From assembly GCA_045602925.1 (NCBI GenBank), contig JAZSCN010000003.1:1-64000 (forward strand): a DNA stretch of 64,000 bases. Direction: 5' to 3'. The stretch comes from UBA7477 sp045602925 (lineage in GTDB: Bacteria; Bacillota; Clostridia; Oscillospirales; Ruminococcaceae). A program made the position numbers and the translations under genes. The stretch's first letter is position 1. Each line of letters opens with the position of its first letter. This document shows positions 1 to 7,788 of the stretch, piece by piece. The notes under the pieces were generated by a model. That model saw nothing but the letters and a program-made list of their open reading frames with translations, made no database searches and was not told the DNA's origin.

Positions 1-106
1 TACCACGGAACATTTGCATACCATTTTCAAGAGAGCATAATGCTCCAGTAAAAGATTCAATTGGAGAACCATAGAACATACAGTATCCGCTTACTAAATT
101 GCACAT
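1..106 (-). CDS. Partial ORF downstream of the terminase (3' end outside window)
   Basis: An open minus-strand frame runs from an ATG at 106 to the window edge (35 codons, no stop), beginning MCNLVSGYCMF. It starts 7 nt after the terminase stop. Upstream is TTTAATA-CTGAT-ATG, a weak form of the late box seen elsewhere. The same frame is open for 11 more codons upstream (reading AGTAIITFNTD), overlapping the last terminase codons, so it could instead be a frameshifted terminase tail. I do not recognise the product. A separate gene is slightly preferred because the junction has no CGG codon. Confidence 0.4.
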   Translation of the reverse strand, partial: MCNLVSGYCMFYGSPIESFTGALCSLENGMQMFRG

Positions 107-113
107 ATCAGTA

Positions 114-1907
114 TTAAATGTAATAATTGCAGTACCAGCTCAGTTCTTGCCATCCCATTAGCTCTAATTCTTCACGAGATGCTTCTAATAAATCTTCGTC
201 AAAAGGCCCGCCCATATGTAAGTTAAAACGGGTCTTGGAAAATAACAAAGGTGCTACTCTATAACCTTCAATATCTTTGTGCATATTTTCAGATTTAAAG
301 TTCTTATCAATTTCGTAAGTAAACTTATTATAAACTTTTATGGGTAACTTTTGTGCTGTCCATTCTTCTACAATAAAATATTCTTCTACTAAGTTACGGT
401 GTAAAACATTTAAGGCCCATACAGTAGCCATGACAATATCATCATGATGCCCACGCTCAGCGCACCAAACATTATTTGTTTTCTTTTGGAAATGTCCAAG
501 TTCCTCAATGAAGCGTCGGTCATGTATTTTTACCGCCCAGTTATTGCAAAGCCATGTTTTCATATTAACAACAGCTGGAGCTTTAGTATTATTAGTAGAA
601 ATAACACCAGGACGGAAATTTTTAGATGATGATTTGGCAACACCATAATTTACAAAATGAGGGTAGTTATGGTCATAATATAATTTGTTGCAAAGGTCAA
701 CACCGATACCGTTGCGTTCTACTGACATAACAGGGTTACCATACATCTTGGCTATTTCTAATATAACCGTTGCAAAATCAGTAGGGTCAATCAGACTGGA
801 ATAATACATAGCAACCTGGTCTATGTCATCTAGTTCGGTAATATCAAATATTTGAATAACGGACGCATCTTTACCTAAACCTTCTGCGACATCAATACCC
901 ATCGTATAAACGCGGTTAGTTTCAGGCATTCTCCATATATTCAAGCAACCATCATACATAGTTTCAATAGGTTCCTTAATATCTTCTTTCATCTGTTCGA
1001 AGACACGAATCGGGAAAGCTGAGTTATGTGAGCCCAAGAAACGGCACTCATATTCCTGCTCGAAACGGTCAACATCACCGTTTAATTCAGTTTCAATAAC
1101 ATTCTTTTTCCAAGCTGCTCCACGACCTGGTACATCAGACCAAATAACCTTTTCTACCTGGAAATTGTTTCTACCTTCTTCCGCACGTTGTACAAGGTCA
1201 TAAAATACATTATCTGTACCATTAGGAGTAGATGATACAAATAACTTAGCATTAGGAGCCGCAATAAGAGTAGGAGTAACTGCTGCCCAGAAGGGTTTAG
1301 CGATAGATTCTTCTACGAAAGCAAACTCATCAAGAATCAAACATGATGCAGACTGACCACGAATGGCATTTTCTGAAGTAGGAGACGCAACAATACGAGA
1401 ACCATTTTTGAACTTCGCACTCATATCATTCCATTCACCATCAACGGGTTCTTTGATCCAGTTAGGTAACTCAGTATATGCAAGTTTAATACGACCGAAA
1501 ATTTCCTTAGCCATTGCTTCCTTATGAGCAAGAATAATGATAAGTTGGTCCGGATTAAAATTAGCGAGCCAAAGAGCATAAATGGTCATTAATGTTGATT
1601 TACCTATCTGACGTGATGTATTAAAAATAACACGGTTGTGATTTTTCATGGTAGAAAGCATACGCTTCTGGTATTCACGTAATTTAATATGCTCACGTTT
1701 ACGGTCACCATTAATAATAGTAAAGAAAGTCTCGGCAAAGTAATGAACATCAGCTATTGAACGTTTCAACGCTGCGACCATTTGAGGTGTCATCTCATAA
1801 CGAGATTCTGCAGTTGGTAATGCCTTATTTCCAAGATAATATTGTTCTTCTGCTATAACATCTTGACCGAAAACTGTTTCTATTCTTTTGTTTGACTTTC
1901 TAGCCAT
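114..1907 (-). CDS. Large terminase subunit (T4 gp17 type)
   Basis: This is the DNA-packaging motor: an N-terminal ATPase drives DNA into the prohead and a C-terminal nuclease cuts the concatemer. In the 597-residue protein I see a Walker A segment (RQIGKST, about 99-105), a Walker B segment (CLILDEFAF, about 189-197) and the coupling motif SSTPNG (about 225-230). The RNase H-like nuclease shows GIDVAEG (about 337-343), SVERNG (about 395-400) and HHDD (about 487-490), the expected acidic metal ligands. Length is close to T4 gp17 (610). The ATG at 1907 sits 6 nt from a TAAATA box, which supports the start. It is divergent from a tube-like gene and far from the small-terminase candidate at 31 kb, unlike T4 where 16 and 17 are adjacent. 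The last residues could be affected by a frame change (see finding). Confidence 0.95.
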   Translation of the reverse strand: MARKSNKRIETVFGQDVIAEEQYYLGNKALPTAESRYEMTPQMVAALKRSIADVHYFAETFFTIINGDRKREHIKLREYQKRMLSTMKNHNRVIFNTSRQIGKSTLMTIYALWLANFNPDQLIIILAHKEAMAKEIFGRIKLAYTELPNWIKEPVDGEWNDMSAKFKNGSRIVASPTSENAIRGQSASCLILDEFAFVEESIAKPFWAAVTPTLIAAPNAKLFVSSTPNGTDNVFYDLVQRAEEGRNNFQVEKVIWSDVPGRGAAWKKNVIETELNGDVDRFEQEYECRFLGSHNSAFPIRVFEQMKEDIKEPIETMYDGCLNIWRMPETNRVYTMGIDVAEGLGKDASVIQIFDITELDDIDQVAMYYSSLIDPTDFATVILEIAKMYGNPVMSVERNGIGVDLCNKLYYDHNYPHFVNYGVAKSSSKNFRPGVISTNNTKAPAVVNMKTWLCNNWAVKIHDRRFIEELGHFQKKTNNVWCAERGHHDDIVMATVWALNVLHRNLVEEYFIVEEWTAQKLPIKVYNKFTYEIDKNFKSENMHKDIEGYRVAPLLFSKTRFNLHMGGPFDEDLLEASREELELMGWQELSWYCNYYI

Positions 1908-1913
1908 TGACTC

Positions 1914-1932
1914 TATTTAATATTAATAAATA
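1914..1932. promoter_or_regulatory. Divergent pair of late-type TAAATA boxes
   Basis: The minus-strand TAAATA (1914-1919) is exactly 6 nt from the terminase ATG. The plus-strand TAAATA (1927-1932) is exactly 6 nt from the ATG at 1939. The whole intergenic space is only 31 nt, so both promoters would lie back to back with almost no leader. Confidence 0.6.
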
Positions 1933-1938
1933 GAAACG

Positions 1939-2841
1939 ATGGCGACAAATGCTTTAGGTACCTTTTTAACAAAATTTCAAGATTGGAAATTTTGTCCTCC
2001 AAGTGATCATTTATGGACTGTTTCTATAGTATTACACCCAAGAGGAGACAAAAATAGTACAAATAATTTTGGAGCGTTATTCAATAATATTTGTCAGGTT
2101 AACAGTAAGTTTGATTCAATGTTTAGCCCTAAATGGAAACTTACTGTAAATGGTGAAGAAAATACATATTTTGGTTCATTACAAGATTCTAAAATAGGTT
2201 TATTTTTAGCTACTGATATTAGTTTCAATGCTAACTCTGTTAATATAACTGATAGTCAATCAGGGCTTAATCAACAGTTTACAGGATTCCTTAGTTTCGG
2301 TAAAACACAAACTGGTAGAAATCATAACCATGCTATTAAAATTAAGTTCCTTAAATCTAACTGGGATATAAATGATTTGTTTATTGATAGATGGATTGCA
2401 GCCATTGGCCAACAAGGCCTTATTGAAGATGAATCTCTTCCGAATATTAAAGGTAATATTGTTATTACTGAGTATGCGTGTGGCATTCCTGGAAAAAATG
2501 ACGGAACATGGTTTGCTAGAAAACAGATTATTTTAACTAAAGCATTTCCTAAGTCGAGAGACCAAATAGAATATTCTTATTCTTCAGATAGTGCTGGTGA
2601 ATTTAAATCTAAAGGTGTTGATTTTGAATTTGATGCGTATCAAGTTACATATTTTGCACCCGGAGGCGGAACTGCTGCTGCTCCTGCTGTTGTATCTAAT
2701 AAAACAAAATCTGCAACTACTAATAAAGAAACTAGTATTTCTACACCTGGAAAAGATATGTTAATCGGTGTAATAACAGATAAGAATGTTCCTAGCGGAG
2801 ATGCAGTCCCTGCTAATTCATCATTTAATAATATGGCTTAA
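1939..2841 (+). CDS. Tail-tube-fold protein, probable tube initiator (gp54-like)
   Basis: The 300-residue protein looks like the enlarged tube-fold proteins that join the baseplate to the tail tube in T4-like phages; gp54 (320 residues) is the nearest match in size and layout. The central part ends in strands of the type seen in tube proteins (about residues 170-240: NIVITEYACG, KQIILTKAFP, GVDFEFDAYQV). After a GGG turn near residue 243 comes an Ala/Thr/Lys-rich tail of about 55 residues that looks unstructured. It opens the neck/wedge gene run and has a TAAATA box 6 nt before its ATG. The fold call rests on pattern alone; another tube-cap role is possible. Confidence 0.5.
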   Translation: MATNALGTFLTKFQDWKFCPPSDHLWTVSIVLHPRGDKNSTNNFGALFNNICQVNSKFDSMFSPKWKLTVNGEENTYFGSLQDSKIGLFLATDISFNANSVNITDSQSGLNQQFTGFLSFGKTQTGRNHNHAIKIKFLKSNWDINDLFIDRWIAAIGQQGLIEDESLPNIKGNIVITEYACGIPGKNDGTWFARKQIILTKAFPKSRDQIEYSYSSDSAGEFKSKGVDFEFDAYQVTYFAPGGGTAAAPAVVSNKTKSATTNKETSISTPGKDMLIGVITDKNVPSGDAVPANSSFNNMA

Positions 2842-2844
2842 ATA
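2839..2844 (+). promoter_or_regulatory. Late-type TAAATA box
   Basis: The box overlaps the stop codon of the upstream gene and lies exactly 6 nt before the ATG at 2851. Confidence 0.5.
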
Positions 2845-2850
2845 AAAATA

Positions 2851-4245
2851 ATGTCAGAATGTAATACCACAGAGATACATAATGTATTGGTAGATGAGCG
2901 TACTGGTGCTATTATTAAAGATTACGCAGATAAGAAAACAGTATATGCTGAAAATGAAATAAAAGTAGCTACCGGAGAAAAATCTGCTACTCCGGCTGTT
3001 TGTGAAATTACACCTATCCAAGCTTATATGTCAACAAATCTTAATAATAAGATTAAGACATATGAAGATATAGCTACTCGTATTCTTAATATGCTTGGTT
3101 ATCCTTCAGTAGGTGTTACTGATTTGCATAGAGACCAGATTTTTGAAGCTATATCTATCGCAGTAGAAACTTACATGCAATATTGTGGTTATACTGATGA
3201 ACTTCTTGTTTTTGACTCTCGTCTTTATGAAGAAAATAAAGGTATTCGTATTGACCAACTTTATACTATCGCTTCTATAGAAGCTACCCATGATAAAGGT
3301 GGTATTCAGAGAGCAATAGACCGCGGACCTGACCACAATCTTAAATCTAATAGAGATGTTTATGTAACTAAAGTAGCAATTCCTGCAATAGATTATTACA
3401 TTTCTGAAAAGGAATTTGACTTCCTTGTTGCTAACTGTAAAGAAGCAGATAAAGAATTACTTTGTCATCTTAAAGATATTTCTCGTCGTCACCCTGATGG
3501 TATTGAAGAATTATCTATTATTACAGGGATGCTTTATGAGTATCTCATTCTCCGCCGCGGATATAATAAAGAACAATTTAAGAAGTCTAAAGATAAGGTT
3601 GTAACTGAAGGTGGTGAGAAACTTAATATCTATTGGGAAGATTCTGAACTTGGTAAACAACGTGATGAACTTCACTATGCTAAGATGTATGATTATGACG
3701 TAATGGATTATCGTAAGGTAATTTCTGTATATGATTTCCAAGAAGGTTCATCATCTGCTATGTCATCTCTCTTTGCATTCGAAACTGCAATGGCTGCCAC
3801 TACATATTATAACTATCAATTCTCAATGCGTGGCTTTGACCTTACTTCCTGGACAGCAATGAATATGTGGAGAAAGGACCGTGATAAGTTATTGGCTACC
3901 AAACACTCATGGAATTTTGACCCTCATACACAATATTTCACATTATCTCCACAACCTCGTAAAGACCGCGAACGTTTCTTCGGTGTGCTTCATTGTTATG
4001 TTGAGCAACCGCTTCGAGATGTAATTAAATCTCCATGGGTATGGCGTTATGCACTTGCTCTTTGCAAGATCATTATCGGTACAGTTCGCTCTAAGTGGGG
4101 TGATGTACAACTTCTTGGTGGTGGCGTTATCAGCGGCAATACTTTGCTTCAAGCCGGTGAAACTGAAAAGAAAGAACTTGAACAACAATTAATTGAAAAA
4201 CGTGGTTTCGGTGAAGCAGAACCTCCAGTATTTTTTATAGGATAA
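2851..4245 (+). CDS. Neck protein (T4 gp13-like, head completion)
   Basis: In T4, gp13 and gp14 form the neck that seals the packaged head and receives the tail. The 464-residue protein carries an aromatic central region (MAATTYYNYQF, GFDLTSWTAMNMW) followed by a segment rich in W, Y and R (PWVWRYALALCKIIIGTVRSKW). It ends in a Gly-rich turn and a helix (GGGVISGNTL, then KKELEQQLIEKRGFG), the layout known from gp13-type proteins. It is longer than T4 gp13 (309), with an extra N-terminal 60-100 residues. The next structural gene looks like gp14, which supports the assignment. The start follows a TAAATA box by 6 nt. Confidence 0.6.
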   Translation: MSECNTTEIHNVLVDERTGAIIKDYADKKTVYAENEIKVATGEKSATPAVCEITPIQAYMSTNLNNKIKTYEDIATRILNMLGYPSVGVTDLHRDQIFEAISIAVETYMQYCGYTDELLVFDSRLYEENKGIRIDQLYTIASIEATHDKGGIQRAIDRGPDHNLKSNRDVYVTKVAIPAIDYYISEKEFDFLVANCKEADKELLCHLKDISRRHPDGIEELSIITGMLYEYLILRRGYNKEQFKKSKDKVVTEGGEKLNIYWEDSELGKQRDELHYAKMYDYDVMDYRKVISVYDFQEGSSSAMSSLFAFETAMAATTYYNYQFSMRGFDLTSWTAMNMWRKDRDKLLATKHSWNFDPHTQYFTLSPQPRKDRERFFGVLHCYVEQPLRDVIKSPWVWRYALALCKIIIGTVRSKWGDVQLLGGGVISGNTLLQAGETEKKELEQQLIEKRGFGEAEPPVFFIG

Positions 4246-4249
4246 TTTT

Positions 4250-4903
4250 ATGAATAGAAAAATTTTAATAGAACAAATTTTAAATGATGCAAAAGAAGGT
4301 TACCTTACTGAAGGTAAAGTTAAATCTAAACATGCCCCCGGATGGTATCGTACCTGGAATAAACCATCTGGTGATTTAAAGTACCAAAGAAGCAAAAATG
4401 CTTGGCATACTCCGGACCATTTGAAATATATCGCTAGTGCATTTATTGATGCATTTAATGAATGGTCAGATAGAGTTATAAGAAGTCATAAAATGGAAGA
4501 CCGTCATAGAGTTCCCAAATTATTATTAGATGACCCTTATCAAAATGCAATTTTAAGTTTAGCTGATAAAATATATAATAATATTGAGGAATATTCTCCA
4601 TCATTGAAGCGCATGCCTAAACCGGCAGAAATATTAGCTGCTGTAAAGCAGGTAGTAGCAGGAGAAATTAATCTTGAAATTAATTATGGCGGTATGAAAA
4701 ATGCTCTTCAATACAAAATCCCAGGGCGTAGTGGACTTATTATGAAAAAAGAGTTGCGCAAACTCTTTAAGTCAGACCAACTTAAAAATGCATTAGAAAA
4801 AATATATAAAGAAAATTATAGAGATGTCGTCGGTTCTTGGGACCAAATTAAAAGTGTATTTGACCGAAAACCAAAAATCGGTAATAAGCTTTCTGAAGTC
4901 TAA
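4250..4903 (+). CDS. Hypothetical basic protein in the neck cluster
   Basis: The 217-residue, lysine-rich and mostly helical protein matches no family I recognise. Its N-terminal third contains a tryptophan-rich stretch (APGWYRTWNKPSG, NAWHTPDH). The C-terminal third is strongly basic (RSGLIMKKELRKLFK). It starts 4 nt after the gp13-like stop without its own TAAATA box, so it is probably co-transcribed, and it is followed directly by a strong terminator. Context suggests a virion-associated or assembly role, but nothing in the sequence proves this. Confidence 0.7.
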   Translation: MNRKILIEQILNDAKEGYLTEGKVKSKHAPGWYRTWNKPSGDLKYQRSKNAWHTPDHLKYIASAFIDAFNEWSDRVIRSHKMEDRHRVPKLLLDDPYQNAILSLADKIYNNIEEYSPSLKRMPKPAEILAAVKQVVAGEINLEINYGGMKNALQYKIPGRSGLIMKKELRKLFKSDQLKNALEKIYKENYRDVVGSWDQIKSVFDRKPKIGNKLSEV

Positions 4904-4909
4904 AGATTT

Positions 4910-4938
4910 AAGGTGCATGAAAATGCACCTTTTATTTT
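4910..4938 (+). terminator. Rho-independent terminator with GAAA loop
   Basis: A 9-bp perfect stem (AAGGTGCAT with ATGCACCTT) closes a GAAA loop and is followed by TTATTTT. It sits directly after the stop at 4903. The T-rich tail runs into the TAAATA box of the next gene. Confidence 0.85.
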
Positions 4939-4943
4939 AAATA
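4938..4943 (+). promoter_or_regulatory. Late-type TAAATA box
   Basis: It follows the terminator immediately and lies exactly 6 nt before the ATG at 4950. Since the terminator stops upstream transcription, a fresh start is needed here, which supports a promoter rather than a purely translational role. Confidence 0.65.
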
Positions 4944-4949
4944 ATATTA

Positions 4950-5954
4950 ATGTCTCTTACATATAATACAGATATTCCTAAGAATACAATGACAAATTAT
5001 GCAGAAGCTTTTCCGGGCTCTGTAACTTGTCCTAAAAATACTAATATCGCAGAAAAGCTTGCTACTCAGGGAGACCAGGTGGTAATGGACAATAATATTA
5101 AGTCATTTATTCTTGAACGTGGATACCCTGTATTATATTATCCTTATCTTTTTGAAGTAGATAAAGCAGAACATCTTTACGGTGAGCACTCGGGTGCTGG
5201 CTATGGTGTACCGTTTAAAACCTATGCTTATATGACTATTGAAGACCAGCCTTCCTGGTTTGCAGCACAGGGTATTGATACTGATGAAACTGCGACTATT
5301 TGGATTCATATTAAGCTTTGGAAAGATACAGTAAAAGAATATCTTCAAGATCCTGAATGTCCTCAATATAATGATTATAGCAAAATTTATAATCTTAACT
5401 ATGTTGAAGAAAGAGATGTTGTAAGAGCTATCGAACCTAAAGTTAAAGACCTTATACAGCTTACAACATTCGGAGCTGATAGAGAATTTGACAGAGGTAA
5501 TAAAATTTTTGAAATCACCTCAAGAGAAGATGAGTTATTCTCTGAGAAGGATATGAATATTGCAATGGGTCACTACGTTTGGAAAGTGACTGCTAAACGT
5601 TATCGTTATTCTCACGAGTTGGGTATGTCTAATCAGGACCCGAATGGCCGAGATAATCCATATATCGGTGTAGCAGGTGAAACTGGTAATCATGTTGTTT
5701 CTGAAACTAAGTCGGTTTATCATATGTTTTTAGAAACAGAAGGTCTTATTGATGAAGAAAGTAATGATATTGTATCAGAAGATAATCGTGAAATTAGTTT
5801 AGTTGACGGAATTTACACCACTAAGGTAGAACATACTAAGGTTTATAAGCATGATAATAATGAGGATAGTAAGAAAAACTTTGATTTAGATACTCGTATT
5901 AAGAATGTTTATAAGGACTATTCAAATACTATTCTCTCAAACAACTTATTCTAA
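4950..5954 (+). CDS. Neck protein (T4 gp14-like)
   Basis: The 334-residue protein resembles gp14-type neck proteins, partners of gp13 in closing the head. The diagnostic part is about residues 180-225, where NKIFEITSRED is followed by a strand-rich HYVWKVTAKRYRYSHE; cyanophage and T4 gp14 proteins have the same 'FEI... then tyrosine-rich strand' arrangement. The N-terminal part (about 50-125) has many aromatics and a WIHIKLW strand. The C-terminal 90 residues are acidic and probably flexible. It has its own terminator/TAAATA arrangement. Assignment rests on motif layout plus the neighbouring gp13 candidate. Confidence 0.5.
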   Translation: MSLTYNTDIPKNTMTNYAEAFPGSVTCPKNTNIAEKLATQGDQVVMDNNIKSFILERGYPVLYYPYLFEVDKAEHLYGEHSGAGYGVPFKTYAYMTIEDQPSWFAAQGIDTDETATIWIHIKLWKDTVKEYLQDPECPQYNDYSKIYNLNYVEERDVVRAIEPKVKDLIQLTTFGADREFDRGNKIFEITSREDELFSEKDMNIAMGHYVWKVTAKRYRYSHELGMSNQDPNGRDNPYIGVAGETGNHVVSETKSVYHMFLETEGLIDEESNDIVSEDNREISLVDGIYTTKVEHTKVYKHDNNEDSKKNFDLDTRIKNVYKDYSNTILSNNLF

Positions 5955-5956
5955 TC

Positions 5957-5962
5957 TAAATA
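5957..5962 (+). promoter_or_regulatory. Late-type TAAATA box
   Basis: The box is in the 14-nt gap between genes and lies exactly 6 nt before the ATG at 5969. Confidence 0.55.
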
Positions 5963-5968
5963 TAACCG

Positions 5969-7780
5969 ATGGCAACGAATGTATCTGCTAATAATATGCT
6001 CAGTAGCTATGCTTTGTTTAATGCTACTGATATTAAACAATTCATTATCGATCAGTTAAAGGCGAACCCGAATAGTCCATTTAAAGATGTAGATTACTTA
6101 GGTTCTAATATTAACGCATTTATCGATATTATTGCTGTAATGCTTCAGCAGATACTTTTCTCATACTCAGTTAATGCAGCAGAAACTTCATTCTCTACTG
6201 CGCTTCTTTATGAGAATATGTCTCGTATTGTTAGCCTTTTAAACTATAAGTCAACAGGTAAGCAAACTTCTATTCTTCCGGTACGTTTCACAATTAAAAA
6301 AGATATTAGTGAAGAATCTCAGAATATTACTAAGGTTTCTATACCTAAGTTCTTAACAGTAAATTACAATTATCAATTTACTTTATTAAATGAAGAGCCT
6401 GTATATTTTTCAGAAAATAGTAACGAAGTAACTATTGATACTATTCTTTATCAAGGTCGAGTTCATGAGTCACAGGTTTACAATGCCAATGGTGACGATT
6501 TTGAATTAATTCATCTTCCTGACCGTTATATTAATGGTTCTACCGGTTCATTTATTAGTGATAATTTCTTTACAGTATATGTAGATGAAGACAATAACGG
6601 TAAATGGACAGAATATACAGAATCAGCTTCTCTCTTCCTAGAAAATTCTGAAGCTCAAAAGTATGAACGACGTTTTACTGAAGACTTTGGCTATGAGTTC
6701 AAATTTGGTAATGGAACATATGGTAAGAAATTAAAGAAAAATGCAAAAATTGTAATTTATTATCTAATTTCTGACGGTGAAGCAGCTTTAGTCGGTAATG
6801 ATATTATTACTGCTGCTAAATCATTTGCATCTTTTACAACTAGTAAATTTGAAGAAATTAAAGCATCTGAAGCATATAGCAGTACAAATGAAAATGAGTT
6901 AAAGCTTCATTGGTTACGTGTTAAGAATACTGGTCCATCTACTCCTATTGCATATCCAGAATCGGTAACATCTATTAGAAAAAATGCACCGAAGACTTTC
7001 GCATCTCAGGGCCGACTTTATAACTTAACTGATTACGAAGCATTTATCAGCAAATATTTCTCATCTTATTGCAAAGACGTATATTTCTGTACAAATGATG
7101 ATTATACATCTTCATACCTTAATTACTTTTATGAGTTAGGTATGGCTTCTCCTCAAAAAGATAGTCGATTGAATATAGCTCAGGTTGAGTTTATGACAGC
7201 AGTAAACTTTAATAATGTTTATTGTTTCCTTGTTCCTGCTATTAATACTATTATTAATGGTAAAGTACCTAACTATCTTAATACAGCACTTAAGAGCCAA
7301 ATTGTTAATAAATGTAAACCACAAATGGGTATCGGTCATAATCTTGTTATTATTGACCCGATTTATAAGGCCTATACCTTTGGTTCTTATAGCTTAAATG
7401 ATGAATATTTTAATGCTGAGCAACAGAAAAATAAACTTGTTTTAGTTCGTAATAAGTTCACAAAATACTCATATAATTTCATTAAAAATTATTGTGTAGA
7501 TGCATTAACTACATACTTTAACTCATTAGGGTTAGGTAGCACTATTAACACTTCTGACATAACTCAACTTATTAACTCAGTTCCTGGTGTTAAATCTTTC
7601 TATATTGAAGATACTGACGGTAATAAAGATGATAAAGTAAATCTTTATATATGGAATCCGTTATATTCTAACGAAGATAACAATGTAGTTTCCCAGCCTT
7701 ATAAATGTCAGTCATTTGAATTCCCATACTTCTATGACATCGGTAATCTTGCAAACCTTATCGAAGTAATTGAGGAATAA
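5969..7780 (+). CDS. Baseplate wedge protein (T4 gp6 / baseplate J family)
   Basis: gp6-type proteins form the iris-like ring of the baseplate wedge. The 603-residue protein begins with the typical helical head: a LFNATDIKQFIIDQL helix, then 'FKDVDYLGSNINAFIDIIAVML' spread over residues about 40-60, and a conserved TALLYENMSRIVSLLNY helix near 80-95. Mid-protein there is RFTEDFGYEFKFGNGTYGKK, the usual gp6/gpJ beta segment with FGNG. The C-terminal half has the ITQLINSVPGVKSFYIED stretch typical of baseplate J proteins. Length is close to T4 gp6 (660). The start lies 6 nt after a TAAATA box. Baseplate genes follow. Confidence 0.85.
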   Translation: MATNVSANNMLSSYALFNATDIKQFIIDQLKANPNSPFKDVDYLGSNINAFIDIIAVMLQQILFSYSVNAAETSFSTALLYENMSRIVSLLNYKSTGKQTSILPVRFTIKKDISEESQNITKVSIPKFLTVNYNYQFTLLNEEPVYFSENSNEVTIDTILYQGRVHESQVYNANGDDFELIHLPDRYINGSTGSFISDNFFTVYVDEDNNGKWTEYTESASLFLENSEAQKYERRFTEDFGYEFKFGNGTYGKKLKKNAKIVIYYLISDGEAALVGNDIITAAKSFASFTTSKFEEIKASEAYSSTNENELKLHWLRVKNTGPSTPIAYPESVTSIRKNAPKTFASQGRLYNLTDYEAFISKYFSSYCKDVYFCTNDDYTSSYLNYFYELGMASPQKDSRLNIAQVEFMTAVNFNNVYCFLVPAINTIINGKVPNYLNTALKSQIVNKCKPQMGIGHNLVIIDPIYKAYTFGSYSLNDEYFNAEQQKNKLVLVRNKFTKYSYNFIKNYCVDALTTYFNSLGLGSTINTSDITQLINSVPGVKSFYIEDTDGNKDDKVNLYIWNPLYSNEDNNVVSQPYKCQSFEFPYFYDIGNLANLIEVIEE

Positions 7781-7783
7781 ATA
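7778..7783 (+). promoter_or_regulatory. Late-type TAAATA box
   Basis: It overlaps the gp6 stop codon and lies 5 nt before the GTG at 7789, supporting the GTG as the true start. Confidence 0.5.
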
Positions 7784-7788
7784 ATTTC

